Shown piece by piece: positions 21,147 to 32,450 of a stretch of DNA of 64,000 nucleotides. The translations under genes were made by a program, and so were the position numbers. This stretch comes from Tritrichomonas musculus (lineage: Eukaryota > Parabasalia > Tritrichomonadida > Tritrichomonadidae), in contig JAPFFF010000069.1 in assembly GCA_039105265.1 (NCBI GenBank), forward strand, positions 124,001 through 188,000, read 5' to 3'. Position 1 is the stretch's first letter, and each line of letters begins with the position of its first letter. The notes beneath the pieces were generated by a model. The model was given only the letters and a program-made list of their open reading frames with translations, searched no databases and had not been told where the DNA came from.

Positions 21147-21322
21147 AAATTTAATTAAAAATCACTTTTACAAAAAAATTAATATAAAAATGGGCATCAT
21201 CGACTCTGATGATCTCCAATATCCAAAATTTATTAAAATTTTTAAATAAAAATCATTTTGACAAAAAATTTAATATAAAAATGGAAATAATCGATTTTGT
21301 TGATCTCCAATATCCAAAATTT
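21147..21322 (+). repeat. Two-copy tandem repeat with mini-ORFs
   Basis: Copy 1 (about 21147-21235) and copy 2 (about 21236-21322) are roughly 80% identical. Each has an Inr-like TCACT or TCATT, then an ATG about 25 bases on, then a short frame: MGIIDSDDLQYPKF and MEIIDFVDLQYPKF. Each stops within 20 codons. They look like duplicated promoter plus 5' end of a gene whose remainder is gone. They could instead act as upstream ORFs for the ubiquitin-like gene. Confidence 0.55.
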
Positions 21323-21429
21323 AGTGTCAAAATATAGATAAAATTTCAAAAAAAAATCAAAAATTTTTCAAAATTTTAACAAAGAAAATTTTGAAATTTG
21401 ATATTTATTTTCACCCAATTATTTTGACT

Positions 21430-21434
21430 TCATT
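21430..21434 (+). promoter_or_regulatory. Inr-like TCATT for the ubiquitin-like gene
   Basis: TCATT, 11 bases upstream of the ATG at 21446. It matches the trichomonad initiator TCAYW in sequence and spacing. Confidence 0.55.
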
Positions 21435-21445
21435 TTTTATTTCAA

Positions 21446-21910
21446 ATGAAATTATTTGTTCAATCACCAATATCTCTTCCAAACCCACACAAAGAAGAGT
21501 TCAATGTGGACCTTAATACACCAATCAAAAACCTTGCTGAAAATGCAGCAGAAAAGTTCGGTGTTGACTCAAAGAAACTTAAGTTATGCTTGGGTGAAAC
21601 TCGTCTTAATGAAGAAGGTACAGTTGCAAGCTGCAATTTGGTTGAAGGTGGCACACTTGACTCAGTTATTGAAAAATACATTGTCATTCATTATCCATCA
21701 GGCCGTAATGTTGAATATCCAGTCGAACCTAACACACAAATCAAAGAATTGACTGATATTGCATCACATGAAATCAATATTCCATTTGCTGACCAAATCA
21801 AGTTACTTTATGAAGGTCAACTTCTTGAAGACGGCAACACAATTGAATCTTGCAAATTGCCTGATGGAGCTGATATTTCAGCCACAATTGTTTTGACTGC
21901 TGGTAAATAA
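21446..21910 (+). CDS. Tandem ubiquitin-like protein
   Basis: This 154-residue protein consists of two ubiquitin folds joined head to tail: about 1-77 (MKLFVQSPISLPN to SVIEKY) and about 78-154 (IVIHYPSGR to the end). The second fold has the typical LLYEGQLLEDGNTIESCKL strand-turn, as in ubiquitin's LIFAGKQLEDGRTL. The C-terminus is TAGK, without the Gly-Gly needed for conjugation. It is thus more likely a non-conjugated ubiquitin-like adaptor than a polyubiquitin or ISG15-type modifier. Codon use is slightly richer in G/C than its surroundings, which would suit good expression. Confidence in the fold is high; the role is unknown. Confidence 0.8.
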   Translation: MKLFVQSPISLPNPHKEEFNVDLNTPIKNLAENAAEKFGVDSKKLKLCLGETRLNEEGTVASCNLVEGGTLDSVIEKYIVIHYPSGRNVEYPVEPNTQIKELTDIASHEINIPFADQIKLLYEGQLLEDGNTIESCKLPDGADISATIVLTAGK

Positions 21911-22032
21911 AGAATAGATTTATTTTTAAAGTTCTTTATCTTATCTTATTTTTTGAAAAAAACTAATCATCATTTTAAAAAAAAAGTGTTCGAAATTTTT
22001 TCTGTTCTAGTTTTCAGGATATAATTGATACC

Positions 22033-22545
22033 AGACAATATTTATATGTTTAACAAGTTATTGGTCAAATATTGAGCATATTCCTCTGTTCAATTTCGAG
22101 AAACAATAAAATTTTTTAAATAATTTTTAAATAAAAAAATTAACGTCTTGCCTCAATTATTTCAAAGTATCACTGAATTTTTTTCTTTATCAGAAGCAAA
22201 TTACAAAAAAATAATTAATTAAATATAATAGAATACAATATGATGAAGATTAAAAATAGGGTCTTTCAAACCTGGGCAATCTCAATCTTTTTAAAAACGT
22301 TTTCCTTTTGAAATTTTTTAAAAAAATAAAAATATCTAGTTTATACTTGAATTTTATTTTAATAAAAATATATAATCATAGTTAATAAACAATATTATAA
22401 ATGAAAACATTTATTAATTTAATCAATCTTTAAAAAACTTCAATAATTGATCAGATTTGATTTTATTGTTTCTTGAAATTGAACAGAGGAATATGCTCAA
22501 TATTTGACCAATAACTTGTTAAACATATAAATATTACATGGTATA
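22033..22545. mobile_element. Long inverted repeat (foldback) element
   Basis: Arms of about 75-80 bases at 22033-22113 and 22460-22545 are almost perfect reverse complements, for example TTTAACAAGTTATTGGTCAA on the left. A spacer of about 350 bases between them has no coding sequence. It lies just downstream of the ubiquitin-like gene. Target duplications are not clear, so its transposon class is unknown. Confidence 0.6.
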
Positions 22546-22786
22546 AAGGAATTTCTAAAATCTTGGGCCGTTTTTTTTTCAGACACTTCTAAAATTATGT
22601 TAAAAAAAGTAATGAATCTATAAATTGATATCTCGATGCTCAAATTATTTGTGAAATATAAAAGATTTATAGAATATTTGCAATTATAATTTAGAAAATA
22701 TTACAATTAGTGATTTCCATTGTTCAGTCTGATTCATTTGGTAATTGTTACAACCAAACAAACAGTTGATATAAATATCATATAAA

Positions 22787-22903
22787 ATGATTTCCTTTTT
22801 AAAGAATTTTATCGATGATATAATTAAATCCAAAAAAAATGCTTTTCTTTGTAAAATTATCGATACTAATCAACGAAATCTGGATGTTGAAATGTATATT
22901 TAA
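22787..22903 (+). CDS. 38-residue ORF, possible 5' gene fragment
   Basis: An ATG frame of 38 codons begins MISFLKNFIDDIIKSKK and ends in TAA. An Inr-like TCATA lies 4 bases upstream, and the residue composition is coding-like. It resembles the first tens of residues of trichomonad repeat-protein genes, cut off early. It may be a gene relic rather than a working gene. Confidence 0.3.
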   Translation: MISFLKNFIDDIIKSKKNAFLCKIIDTNQRNLDVEMYI

Positions 22904-23084
22904 TTAAATATAATTTCAGAAACTTATATAAAAAAGAATTGAAAATGATTTATAAAAAAAGTGTTAAAAAAAGTAATTTATTAGTATTTCACCAATATAT
23001 TAACTTATATTGTGGATTTAATATTATTTTAGAAATTTTCTGTCAAAATTAGTGATATATTGAAAAGTATTTAAGTCAATAATA

Positions 23085-23369
23085 TCAATGAATCTGGTAA
23101 ATTGTTGATTGTCTGTGCGCGTTTTTCTTTTTTGCCTTTAAGGATCTATCATTTTCAATATCTTGAAAAAATATTATTGTTAAAAATGTAAATAGAGCAA
23201 ATATTGGCATAAATATGGGTATTTTCAAGGCAGCAAGAAAAGTAGCAATGCTCAAAAATAGAAAAATAGTTAGGGCACCTTTTTTCAATGAAGATACTGG
23301 ATAAACAATATTGTAGCAAGGAGATGGGCTTCGTGACTTTGGTGTATAAGCTCTATGGACTGTCAACAT
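23085..23369 (-). CDS. Small two-helix membrane protein
   Basis: This 94-residue protein has two hydrophobic segments (about 32-50 and 52-68) that form a hairpin, after a short Ser/Pro-rich N-terminus (PKSRSPSPCYN). The C-terminus is basic (KAKKKNAHRQ). This resembles small ER or endomembrane proteins with a reticulon-like or YIP-like hairpin, but no family is recognised. The ATG at 23369 has an Inr-like TCATT about 22 bases upstream, which supports a real gene. Confidence 0.6.
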   Translation of the reverse strand: MLTVHRAYTPKSRSPSPCYNIVYPVSSLKKGALTIFLFLSIATFLAALKIPIFMPIFALFTFLTIIFFQDIENDRSLKAKKKNAHRQSTIYQIH

Positions 23370-23391
23370 TTTTCTTTGCTTTTAATAAAAA

Positions 23392-23396
23392 AATGA
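23392..23396 (-). promoter_or_regulatory. Inr-like TCATT for the small membrane-protein gene
   Basis: TCATT on the minus strand, about 22 bases upstream of the ATG at 23369. Confidence 0.45.
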
Positions 23397-23841
23397 AGTC
23401 ATCAAAACAGTGAACTATTATTTCAGAAACAGAAATAAATGAGTCATTAACTTTTATTTAAAAAAGTTTTTGTTGATCATAGTGAGTCTTTAACTTTTTG
23501 TGAATGAATTTTTAAAAAAGAATTGATAACTTTTCTTCATGCGTACTTTTTTAAAACAAATCAAATTAACCATATAAAAGTAAAAATTAGTAATGCTATC
23601 AAAATAATAAATTTTGGTTATTTGCTCATAATTGATATATATATTTTGGTAAATTACAAATAAATAAAAAAAAGCAATTATCAATTGTTTTTTGATTGGT
23701 TAACTGAATATTTCGCAATAATTAAGGAAAAAAAATACGATTTGTAAAATATTTGTCTTGATTAATGTTAGATCAATCTGAATAAAACTTATAATAAATA
23801 ATAAGAGAGCATATCATTGGAAAAATGTAATTGTCAATCAA

Positions 23842-23914
23842 GGTCTCATAGCTCAATAGGTAGAGCAGCGTGCTTATAACACGAAGACCTAGGGTTCGAA
23901 TCCCTTTGGGATCA
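23842..23914 (+). tRNA. tRNA-Ile (anticodon UAU)
   Basis: A full cloverleaf can be drawn. The acceptor stem GGTCTCA pairs with TGGGATC, with two G-U pairs. The D arm is GCTC/GAGC, the anticodon loop is CTTATAA with anticodon TAT, and the T arm holds the standard TTCGAAT loop. Internal promoter boxes A (TAGCTCAATAGG) and B (GGTTCGAATCC) are canonical. There is no intron. Base pair 27-43 is a G-A mismatch. The discriminator base is A73. A T-run follows at once and would end Pol III transcription. Confidence 0.93.
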
Positions 23915-23915
23915 A

Positions 23916-23921
23916 TTTTTT
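23916..23921 (+). terminator. Pol III terminator of tRNA-Ile
   Basis: A run of six T residues begins two bases after the discriminator base of the tRNA. Confidence 0.75.
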
Positions 23922-24304
23922 GGTAGTTTTTTTCATGATTCCGATGAATTATTAAAAGATAGAATCTTGCAAATTAAATGAGAATATTGTGAGTGAATTT
24001 TTTAATAAAAAAGTTACTAAATCATATTGATTATCGTCTTGAAATAAAGACAGTAATAAGTATAACTTCAATCACTCAGGAGTAAATATTAAACAAAATA
24101 GAAATAATAGCGTAAAGATGACATCAAATGAATGATCTTACTGTTCTCATTCTTGTTGTTTTATTTTTATATATATATATATTAATTATTGTAAAAATTT
24201 TTGAATTACTGCATTGCACTTACTTTTGCAATTTGAAAATATATTTTTATAAATATATATACGTCCAATATGAAATATCAAAATTAAAAATAAAAAAAAT
24301 ATGA

Positions 24305-24950
24305 AATTAAAATGGAAATCTAAAAATAATTTCTTCATTACCTAACAGTTAATGCCATTTTATTATTCTACTTTAATTTATAATAGTATCTTAATATATT
24401 AATAATATAAAATATTATTCTACCTAATAAAAATATAAAGTTATACTTATTTATAAATTAACTATCCTTATAACTTTTTGTGCAATGCATTCAATTATTT
24501 TGTTATAGATTTGAATTGATTTAAATCAACGTGTTTTTGATCCATTCAATTTTTTTATCTAAATATCTAATAATATTTTGTAATTGTGTCTTATATTTAA
24601 ATAAACAAATAAATATTTAAAATATTTATAAAATGTTTCCATAATTAGTAATATATTTTCTATCAATATTGACTTTATTATTTATTTTACATTTAGATAC
24701 AACTTCATGACAGCTAAATTATTTTATAAGTTGCTTTATTATCATTATGAATCGTTTAACTGTATTATTATTTTGATTTAGATTCATTTATTTTTTAATA
24801 AAACAATTTCTTGACAGCAAAAATTTTGCAATCACGTTAAACAATCAACATCATGACAGCTAAATCATTTTATTATTTTATTTTATTATTTCACAATATT
24901 AGTTTTATTTTAACGTGACAGCATCTAGTTTTTTTTTTTTTTTTTATTTA
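24305..24950. repeat. Repeat R2 (paralogue of R1)
   Basis: Bases 24305-24693 align with 873-1375 and bases 24885-24950 align with about 2336-2400. R2 lacks the 113-base ankyrin filler and the mariner, so it is the undisturbed form. Its interior (24694-24884) contains repeated TGACAGC motifs near 24709, 24853 and 24919. No coding sequence is seen. Confidence 0.7.
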
Positions 24951-25097
24951 AATATTTTTTAAAATCTGATTTATTTTTATTAAGAGCCTTGTTCCAATAA
25001 ATAAATATATTATACCAAAAAAGCTAAATGCTACTTGAATTTGATTCGTTTAATAAGAATAAAAATAAAATTAAATAAAATATATGTTATAAAAAAA

Positions 25098-25442
25098 TTA
25101 AACATCTGCAGCTTGAGCATGCGATAGAAGTCCTTGATCCATTGGATTTTCGTTCAATTTTGGAACATTTTTCGGATCATTTTCCAATTTCTTGATTTTA
25201 TCAGCAAAACGCTCTGAAATTTTATCATATCTTTCACCATTAATGTCTACAATAATTTCTTTGTTTAGAGGAGATCTTGATTTATTTTTCTGTAAGCAGT
25301 TCTCAAAATATTTAATAACTTTTCGAATAAGCAATAAAATGATTGATTTGAACAAGGTAAATATTAATATAACCTCCAATATAATTAGCACAAGCACAAA
25401 AATTAGCATATGTTCCTGAGGATCGCTAAAAAACGCACTCAT
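25098..25442 (-). CDS. Small single-pass membrane protein
   Basis: The protein has about 114 residues from the ATG at 25442; the upstream TTG is not favoured. A strongly hydrophobic stretch (about 12-38, MLIFVLVLIILEVILIFTLF) sits near the N-terminus. A basic, Lys/Arg-rich region and a charged soluble tail ending LLSHAQAADV follow. It looks like a tail-facing-cytosol anchored protein. No family is recognised, and no Inr-like motif is visible. The composition differs from chance frames in this region, so I favour a real gene. Confidence 0.55.
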   Translation of the reverse strand: MSAFFSDPQEHMLIFVLVLIILEVILIFTLFKSIILLLIRKVIKYFENCLQKNKSRSPLNKEIIVDINGERYDKISERFADKIKKLENDPKNVPKLNENPMDQGLLSHAQAADV

Positions 25443-27072
25443 CGACAAAATTTTCTTTGCCGTAAATATAAGGTAAAATATTTGACCATATAAAATTTTT
25501 TTTTCAGAAAAGATTTGCTCTCTTTTTACATCAGTTTAGATATACTAGAACTTTTTAACCAAATAAAAATTTAAAACTTAATTTGTATATTATGTTAAAA
25601 ATTATAAAATGTATTTATTTTAAAAAATAGAATAATATTAACAGGTATAGCGAATCTTGATAGAATCCTTCTGAAAAATCAATGAATAAGTCTGCATAGG
25701 CTCCTCACAAGATAACGATGGCCATAAAACAATAAGTATCACCCATTTTTACGTTCAGATTTGTTACCGAAAAACGAATGTTCAAAACATCTAGATTCGG
25801 TTATATTCACATTCCTATTTGTTTCTTGAGTCAAAATCAAAATAAAAAAAGCATTAGATATGTATTTATAGCTTTTTTTTTTTTTTTTTTATCAATGAAA
25901 AATGAAATAGATTTTCAAGAAAGTAATATTTCAAACAATTCAATTTCTATGGAAAGAATTAAAATAATGTGGCAGATAGAAATGATTGAAGTGTTTTTCT
26001 TGTATTGTTGAATATCATAGCTTAAGCATGAATTTGTATTCATATATTTTTAGAGATTTTGATGTCCTTTGTTATAATATGCCAAAATAAAAGTTATTGT
26101 TTATTCTTTAACATATTAAAAAATATCACACCATTTTGAAAGTGAGTTATATGTCTACACACAGAATATGTATTTACTTCAATTGTGGCTGCATATGAAT
26201 GAATTGTGATGCATGTCCATGATGATGAAGTTTATAAATTCTTTTTCTTAAAAAATGTTACAGGTCAATTATCAACAATTTGAAATATTTAATTTAAATT
26301 TCAAGATGATTTGAAAAAATTATTTTTATTAATGGTTATGATTGATTTGTTTGATTTTTTCTAAATATTTTAATGATATCTATTATTTTAGGCGTATAAA
26401 CAGAATGTATTTCGAAGGGAATAACAATTAATCGCAAGAAAAAAAATGTTGTTTAAATAAAAAAATTAAAAAAATTGAGCCTGTAAAAAAAGCATTTGAT
26501 GTTTTTGGCAAAGGCCTATTTGTATATTGGTTATAAAAAGAGAGTTTAATAATAATTTTACCTTTCACTAATTAAATTTTTTAAGAAGCAACTTCAATTC
26601 ATTTCGAATCTAATATGAAGAAATTGTTCAACGTTGAGCGAATTTTTATAATATAATTGAATTAACTTTTCATTTTCTATGTACTAATATCAACTAACAA
26701 ATAATTATTAATGAATATATGTTTAGGGTTTTTCTTTTAAATTGCTATTTTATTTTTCAATCCGTATTAAGAATAGAAAGCAAAAATGTCTTATTTTTTC
26801 AATAATCAAAAATTAGGATAATTAGCATATTTTCAGTTAATAAATAACAAATGTATAAAATAAAGATTTATTTTACTAATATATATATTAGAATATATTT
26901 TGAAAACCTTTTTATTTGAAAAAATCTTCATAATTTGAATAAAAAAAATTGATAAGAAATTATTGAAAAAGTTTCATCCGTATTTCAATTTTTTATTCAA
27001 ATATTTGTTATCTCTTTTGAATTTCCAAAAAAAATTATTCAAAATATTACAAATTTAAAAATGAAACTAATG

Positions 27073-27104
<32 letters not shown>

Positions 27105-27514
27105 CTCTATTTGCCATTTGTTTTTAATATATGGATTACAAGTTAAAATATGATATTTGAATTTATAAAAAAAAAAATGATTCTGGACCTTTTGTTTTAC
27201 ATTAAAAATGGGCATATGTTTCTGCATAAAGAAAGTTGGGGCTTATTTATAATAGAAAATGTTGTTGGAAATTTGCAATTTATATGTTAATGTGAATCAA
27301 AAAGATTAAACCATCTGAGCTTTTTGAATAAGTATTTAGGGGAAATACTCTCAAAAAAAAAAAAATTGCTCACAAATATTTGTAATAAATTGTGTGTGAT
27401 GGATGAAACTTTTTTAATAGGATTTTTAATTTTCAAAGGAAAAAAAAATAATAGCTGTAGTTTTATTTAATGATATTTCTACATTAGATATATAAAATTA
27501 AATAATTGACTTTT
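25443..27514. other. Gene-poor AT-rich region
   Basis: Nothing coding is supported. A poly-T run of about 30 bases lies at 27071-27100. A 77-codon frame near 25778 spans a T-run and shows no recognisable features. Confidence 0.4.
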
Positions 27515-28809
27515 TAAGCTCGGAAAGTTATCCAAAATTTTAAAAGTTATCCCAAAGTTATCCCAAAATTTTTTCGTAGAAAAAGTGTTGAAATTATTTT
27601 AAAAAGCTAATAAAAAGTCAAAAAAGTAAAATTCTCGTGAAATTATAAAAATTTATATTTTTTTTTTATTTACCTGAAAAAAATATTAATCCATTTCTAT
27701 ATTATGATTGGTAGTTACTGGCATCTATTATTTTTTTGAAATTTAAGTTTTTTTTTTTTTTTAATTTTTAATATTGTAAATACTTTTCATTTATGCAAAT
27801 TCAGAATGAATTTCATCAGAATCATTTATATTTGCAACAGGATTCCAATTTTTTTATTTGATATGCGATTTTGGTTTCATATCACCATTAGTTTTTCAGA
27901 ATTATGGTAAAAATAATTCAATTTTTGATATAAAATTTCAATTGCAGTTAAGTATTTTATACAAAAATTTATTAAAATTGAATTTTTATATGAATATCTG
28001 GTCCTAAATTGAGAAAGCCTCAATAAAATGGCATCTTAATTTCAAATTTTCTTTGCTAAAAACTTTTGAATGCCTTTGAATTCGCTATTAAAGAATATAA
28101 GTTAATTATCCCATAAAATATATAGATTTATATGATATTAAATGCTATTATAATTTTATATGTATTATACATTTCCTATATATCAAATAAATAATTTATA
28201 TATTTAATGTGAGTTAAGATAAATTTATATTAATTAAAAAAATCAATTCGTTTATAATTAAATTTAAAAAAAAATTTATTATTTAATTAATAAAAATATA
28301 CGAAATTATCAGCATATTTTTGTCCAAATAAATCAAATTACAGTCATATTGTCGATTTTATTGGCTTATTGTTTGGAAATACAATGCCATTTTCCAGTTT
28401 TTAATGTCAATTTCAGTTTTTTATTTAATAAACTCATCTGTTTCTTACCAAACGCATTTAATGATGCCATCAAAGTACATTTAATAATGATATAAAAGCG
28501 ATCTTTTTATTAATTAAGGTTTTTATGTGTTCATATATTTTATACCAATTTTTTTGGTTTATTTTTTACAGCAAAACAATTTTTATCTCAAAAATTGAAG
28601 ATCTTTTGAAAAAATAGTTCAGTTGCTTTTTTTTTTTAAATTTTTATTTTTCGAAAATTTTTATTATTTTTTCTCAAAACGACTGATTTGTGATGTATTA
28701 TGCTTTTAACGCAATATTATAATAAAAATAAGCTTTTTTTTTTTAAAAAAAAAAAAAAGTTATCCTAAGTTATCCTAAAAAGTGACAAAAAGTTCAAATT
28801 CCGAGCTTA
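27515..28809. mobile_element. MULE-like non-autonomous element, 1.3 kb
   Basis: The termini are perfect 11-base inverted repeats, TAAGCTCGGAA and TTCCGAGCTTA. They are flanked by an identical 11-base direct repeat, AATTGACTTTT (27504-27514 and 28810-28820), which reads as a target-site duplication. Subterminal GTTATCC motifs recur: three on the left (27525-27573) and two on the right (28761-28780), all in the same direction. The interior has no open frame. A duplication of 9-11 bases suggests the Mutator group, by inference only. Confidence 0.65.
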
Positions 28810-28820
28810 AATTGACTTTT

Positions 28821-30111
28821 TTAATCAATGATCTATTTTGGCTTTATCTGAAAAAAAAAAAAAAAAAAAATGATATTTACTTTATTTTCGAAATAAAAAT
28901 ATAAATAAAATGATTAGTAGATCAATTAATTTGAATTTTTATTTATTATATACTTATGATTTAAAAAAAGTATTTATATTCATTGAAAAATATATATCTA
29001 AACGATATTCTCATATTAAATCAATGAATAAATAATCCAAAATGAAAACTTAAATGTCAAACGATGTATCAATTTAATGTATGGTCTGCATTTTTAGAGA
29101 AATGCTAAAAATGTAAGATGATTTTTAATATTTTTCTCTAATTTTCATTTATCCTTTATTTACAATAATTATTATTTAAATTATATGAAATAAAAATTTT
29201 TAATCATAATTTTAAAATAATCAAATAATAATGTTAAACAAAGTTTTCCTTGTTTTAACAAAAGTATGTATGATGCTGTGTTAACTATTTTTGATATAAG
29301 AATCACTTTACAATGTAGACAATCAAATTCAGTCATAAAAGGATTATAAATATTTATTAATAATTGTAAAGAAGTTTTGGTTTAAAAGAAATATTATTAT
29401 TAATAAAATGTACAATGAGAAATACCACTTACATATTTATCATTGATCATTTAAAAAAAAATAATTTTAATGAATTTTATGTTACCAGAATAAAAAACAT
29501 AATATTGGAAATCAATAGAATGATTAGTTCCATTTATAAACACATTTTACATTTGTTAACAAAGCATTTATAGGTCAAATATGTTTATTGAAAAAGTTGA
29601 TATCGGTCAAACTTTTTTAATGGATTCAATTAATCGATAAGTTTTGAATAATCAAACTAATTATTGGGTGTAACTTTTTATATGTTTTGAATGGATATTA
29701 TAAATTATTTTTGTCTATAAAAATTAAAAACAAATACTATTTTTTTGCATATAATTACATAAGCGATTTAAAACTATTTGGTAATAATCGATCAAATAAA
29801 TTTATTTTTATTTGAAATGTTGTGATTAGATAAAATTTTGAGAAAAAATATAAAAAAAAATTTTTTTTAAGATTTTTATTATTTTCTTTGTAGAACTCAA
29901 ATAAAATGATTTACAAAGTTAAAATATAAATTTAACATTATACATAAACTATAATTTATTTATTTGCAAATTAAAAGAAAAAAATTTTAACGAGAAATAT
30001 AAAAAAAATTGAAAAGTGTGGATTTGATTATTTTGATGATTGTTTGAGAAGTGAAATAATTGAATAATTTTCAGATTCTTTGAAATCAAATCAATTTATT
30101 TTTTGATTAGA
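28821..30111. other. Gene-poor AT-rich region upstream of the Myb gene
   Basis: About 1.3 kb of A/T-rich sequence contains no supported coding region or repeat. It includes the presumed promoter of the Myb gene. No exact TCAYW motif sits close to the chosen start; TCAAT at 30091 is the nearest. Confidence 0.35.
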
Positions 30112-30981
30112 ATGCAAACGATGTGCAACTTTGGATGCATCGGTGGTTTGAAAACAAACCAAAACCTTTTTCCTAATCAGCAAGCAACAACTTATTGTCA
30201 AATAATGGGACACTCATCTTATCCAGCCTTAAACATGCAATTCAATAATCATCCATCATTAATGAATTGTCGAAACGGAATGAATTTCCAATATATCAAT
30301 CCGCAGCCATTTTCAGCATCAATTCCAAAAAACAAAAAAGCCAAGTTGAACAAGCCTGCAAATAAATCTGACACTCCAAAAAAAATTAAAAGTTCAAGGA
30401 AAAAATTCAGCCCTGAAGAAGACGAAGAGTTAAAGAAGCTTGTTGAGAAAATGGGTTCCAAGAAATGGGAACAAATTGCCAAAGAAATGCCTGGAAGGAC
30501 AGGTCGGCAATGTCGTGATAGGTATCAAAACTATCTCATTCCTGGTTTTTTCAATGGTCAATGGAGCAAAGAAGAAGATGATTTACTCATGATTAAATAT
30601 CATGAGTTTGGTTCACAATGGTCCAAAATGGCTCAGTTCTTTAACCAAAGAAGTGCAAATGCATTAAAAAACAGATGGAATTATTTTGTGTCTAGACACA
30701 TGAATGAAAACATCATTCATCAGCCGATAGAAACAGTGATTTACATGAATAATGTAAACAATTATTCCATTAATGACAATGGATATAATAAAGAAAAAGA
30801 TGAGTGTAAAGAAGATGTGAATGATGAAAATAATGAAGAAGTTTTTGATAATATCATTAATTTCACATCATCATTGGCATTCATTGATCTTGAACCAATG
30901 AATGGAAACGATGAATTCGTTTGCAAAGATGAATTTTCGGAATATCCTTATATTCCTAATGAAGTCTTGCTTAACGAATAA
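30112..30981 (+). CDS. Two-repeat (R2R3-type) Myb transcription factor
   Basis: The protein has about 289 residues from the ATG at 30112, with a second ATG three codons later. A Gln/Asn-rich N-terminus and a basic patch (about 70-95, KKAKLNKPANKSDTPKKIK) precede two Myb/SANT repeats at about 95-143 (W-x-F-type spacing, ending GRQCRDRYQNYL) and 149-193 (ending NALKNRWNYF). Both third helices carry the RQCRxR/NALKNRW residues expected for DNA contact. The tail is acidic. Such short Myb proteins regulate gene expression in Trichomonas, so a nuclear transcription factor is likely. Target genes are unknown. Confidence 0.88.
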   Translation: MQTMCNFGCIGGLKTNQNLFPNQQATTYCQIMGHSSYPALNMQFNNHPSLMNCRNGMNFQYINPQPFSASIPKNKKAKLNKPANKSDTPKKIKSSRKKFSPEEDEELKKLVEKMGSKKWEQIAKEMPGRTGRQCRDRYQNYLIPGFFNGQWSKEEDDLLMIKYHEFGSQWSKMAQFFNQRSANALKNRWNYFVSRHMNENIIHQPIETVIYMNNVNNYSINDNGYNKEKDECKEDVNDENNEEVFDNIINFTSSLAFIDLEPMNGNDEFVCKDEFSEYPYIPNEVLLNE

Positions 30982-31584
30982 TTTAGATTATTAAAAGTTA
31001 ATAATAAAAGTTGATAGAAATAAAGATTCTATTTATATCTAATTTTTTGTTTTTGATTAGCAATATTTATTCAATTTAATGTTCATTGCTCTTGTTTTCC
31101 AAACTCAAAAATATATCTTTGGAACTTTTTCAAAAAATGTATCACAAAAAGTCAGAACGTAATATTAAATTGAGTATTGTAAAAATAAATTTATTTTAAT
31201 TTTCCATATAGTTTTTACAGAAATCAATATTTAAAAGAAATCATTTCCTCCGAAAAAAAATGGAAATGAAAAAAAAAAAAAAAACGCTGAATAGGTAAAA
31301 ACGAATTCTCTGAAAAAAATAAATTGAAATACAGTCATATTCCAACTATTGGCAAAAAAAAAAAAAAAATAGTTAATATGATAGAAGTTAACTACTTTTT
31401 TATAAAAATTATATTTTCAAAACAGATATTTTGAAATAAAAAATAGTTGATTATTGTTATAAAAATCAAATTGATTATTGGATGATATCAAAAATAACTA
31501 TTCACACATATTTTTAGATAATTTTATTTATAAAATAACTATTGTTTTATTTCAAAATTGACTAAAACCGTATTTTATAATCAT
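30982..31584. other. Intergenic; 5' flank of a pogo-like element
   Basis: This is A/T-rich sequence with several A-runs. A segment near 31333, TACAGTCATATTCCAACTA, resembles a piece at 28340 (ACAGTCATATTGTCGATTTT). It could be one end of the pogo-like element, but a matching inverted end after 33113 was not found. Confidence 0.3.
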
Positions 31585-32450
31585 ATGACTGATTCGTTTG
31601 GAAAACCTCATATAGACTTTTCGAGAAAACCTGAATTATGTGATGAAATAATAGGAAAATTAAAGGAAAATTTTGAAAATCGTGATTGTCATTTAATCAA
31701 AAAACTTTCAAATCAAACAAATATACCAGGGCGTACCTTATATAACTGGGAAAAACAGATCAAAGCAAATCCTGATTGGAAACCCTATGAAAATCATTAT
31801 CTTAATTGTAACCGATTGTTTACAGATGATGAAGAAAATGGAATGGCGGATTATATCAGGACTAATTATACACATGTTGGACATCTTTTTCAAGATCATA
31901 ACTTAGTTAATGTCGCCAATCAAGCCTTTGCATTTAAATACATGGATTTGGAGTGTCCAACAAAAACAAATTTTAGTTGTCATTTTATTTACAATTTCAA
32001 ATGCAGAAACGGATTTAGGAGCCGGAAAATGAATTTAAAATCAAAAAGAATGTCAACTAAAGAGCAAATTAGGTCTTTTAAAACCCACATGAAAGCAACA
32101 ATTACGCATTCTCATGGAAGTGATGAAATAGTCGCAAACGCCGATGAAACTTACTTTCAAATCTTCCCCAATAATATAACAAGTTGGGCTGATAAAGGAA
32201 GCGATGAAATTAATATACAAACAAATGGAAATGTTCGTGCTCATGCAACTATAATGGCTACTATATGTGAAGATGGAACATATATTCCATTATTCTGTAT
32301 TGCAAAAGGCACAACCGAACTTTGTGAGCGTAATCAATTTGGTAATTTAACTCATCCACATCGATCAACTCATTCAGAAACTGGTTGGATGAGAACTGAA
32401 ATATTCATTGAATATCTGAACTTTTTGAGAGAGCATATACCAAATAAACG

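Larger units (their letters stand above)
20822..21445. other. Divergent intergenic region
   Basis: This lies between the kinase (minus) and the ubiquitin-like gene (plus). It holds a TA microsatellite near 20981-20998 and a two-copy tandem repeat, described separately, directly upstream of the ubiquitin-like gene. Confidence 0.5.

Noticed and set aside
25778-26011. 77-codon frame near 25.8 kb
   Set aside because: It contains a poly-Phe run from a T homopolymer, no known motif, and no Inr-like motif.
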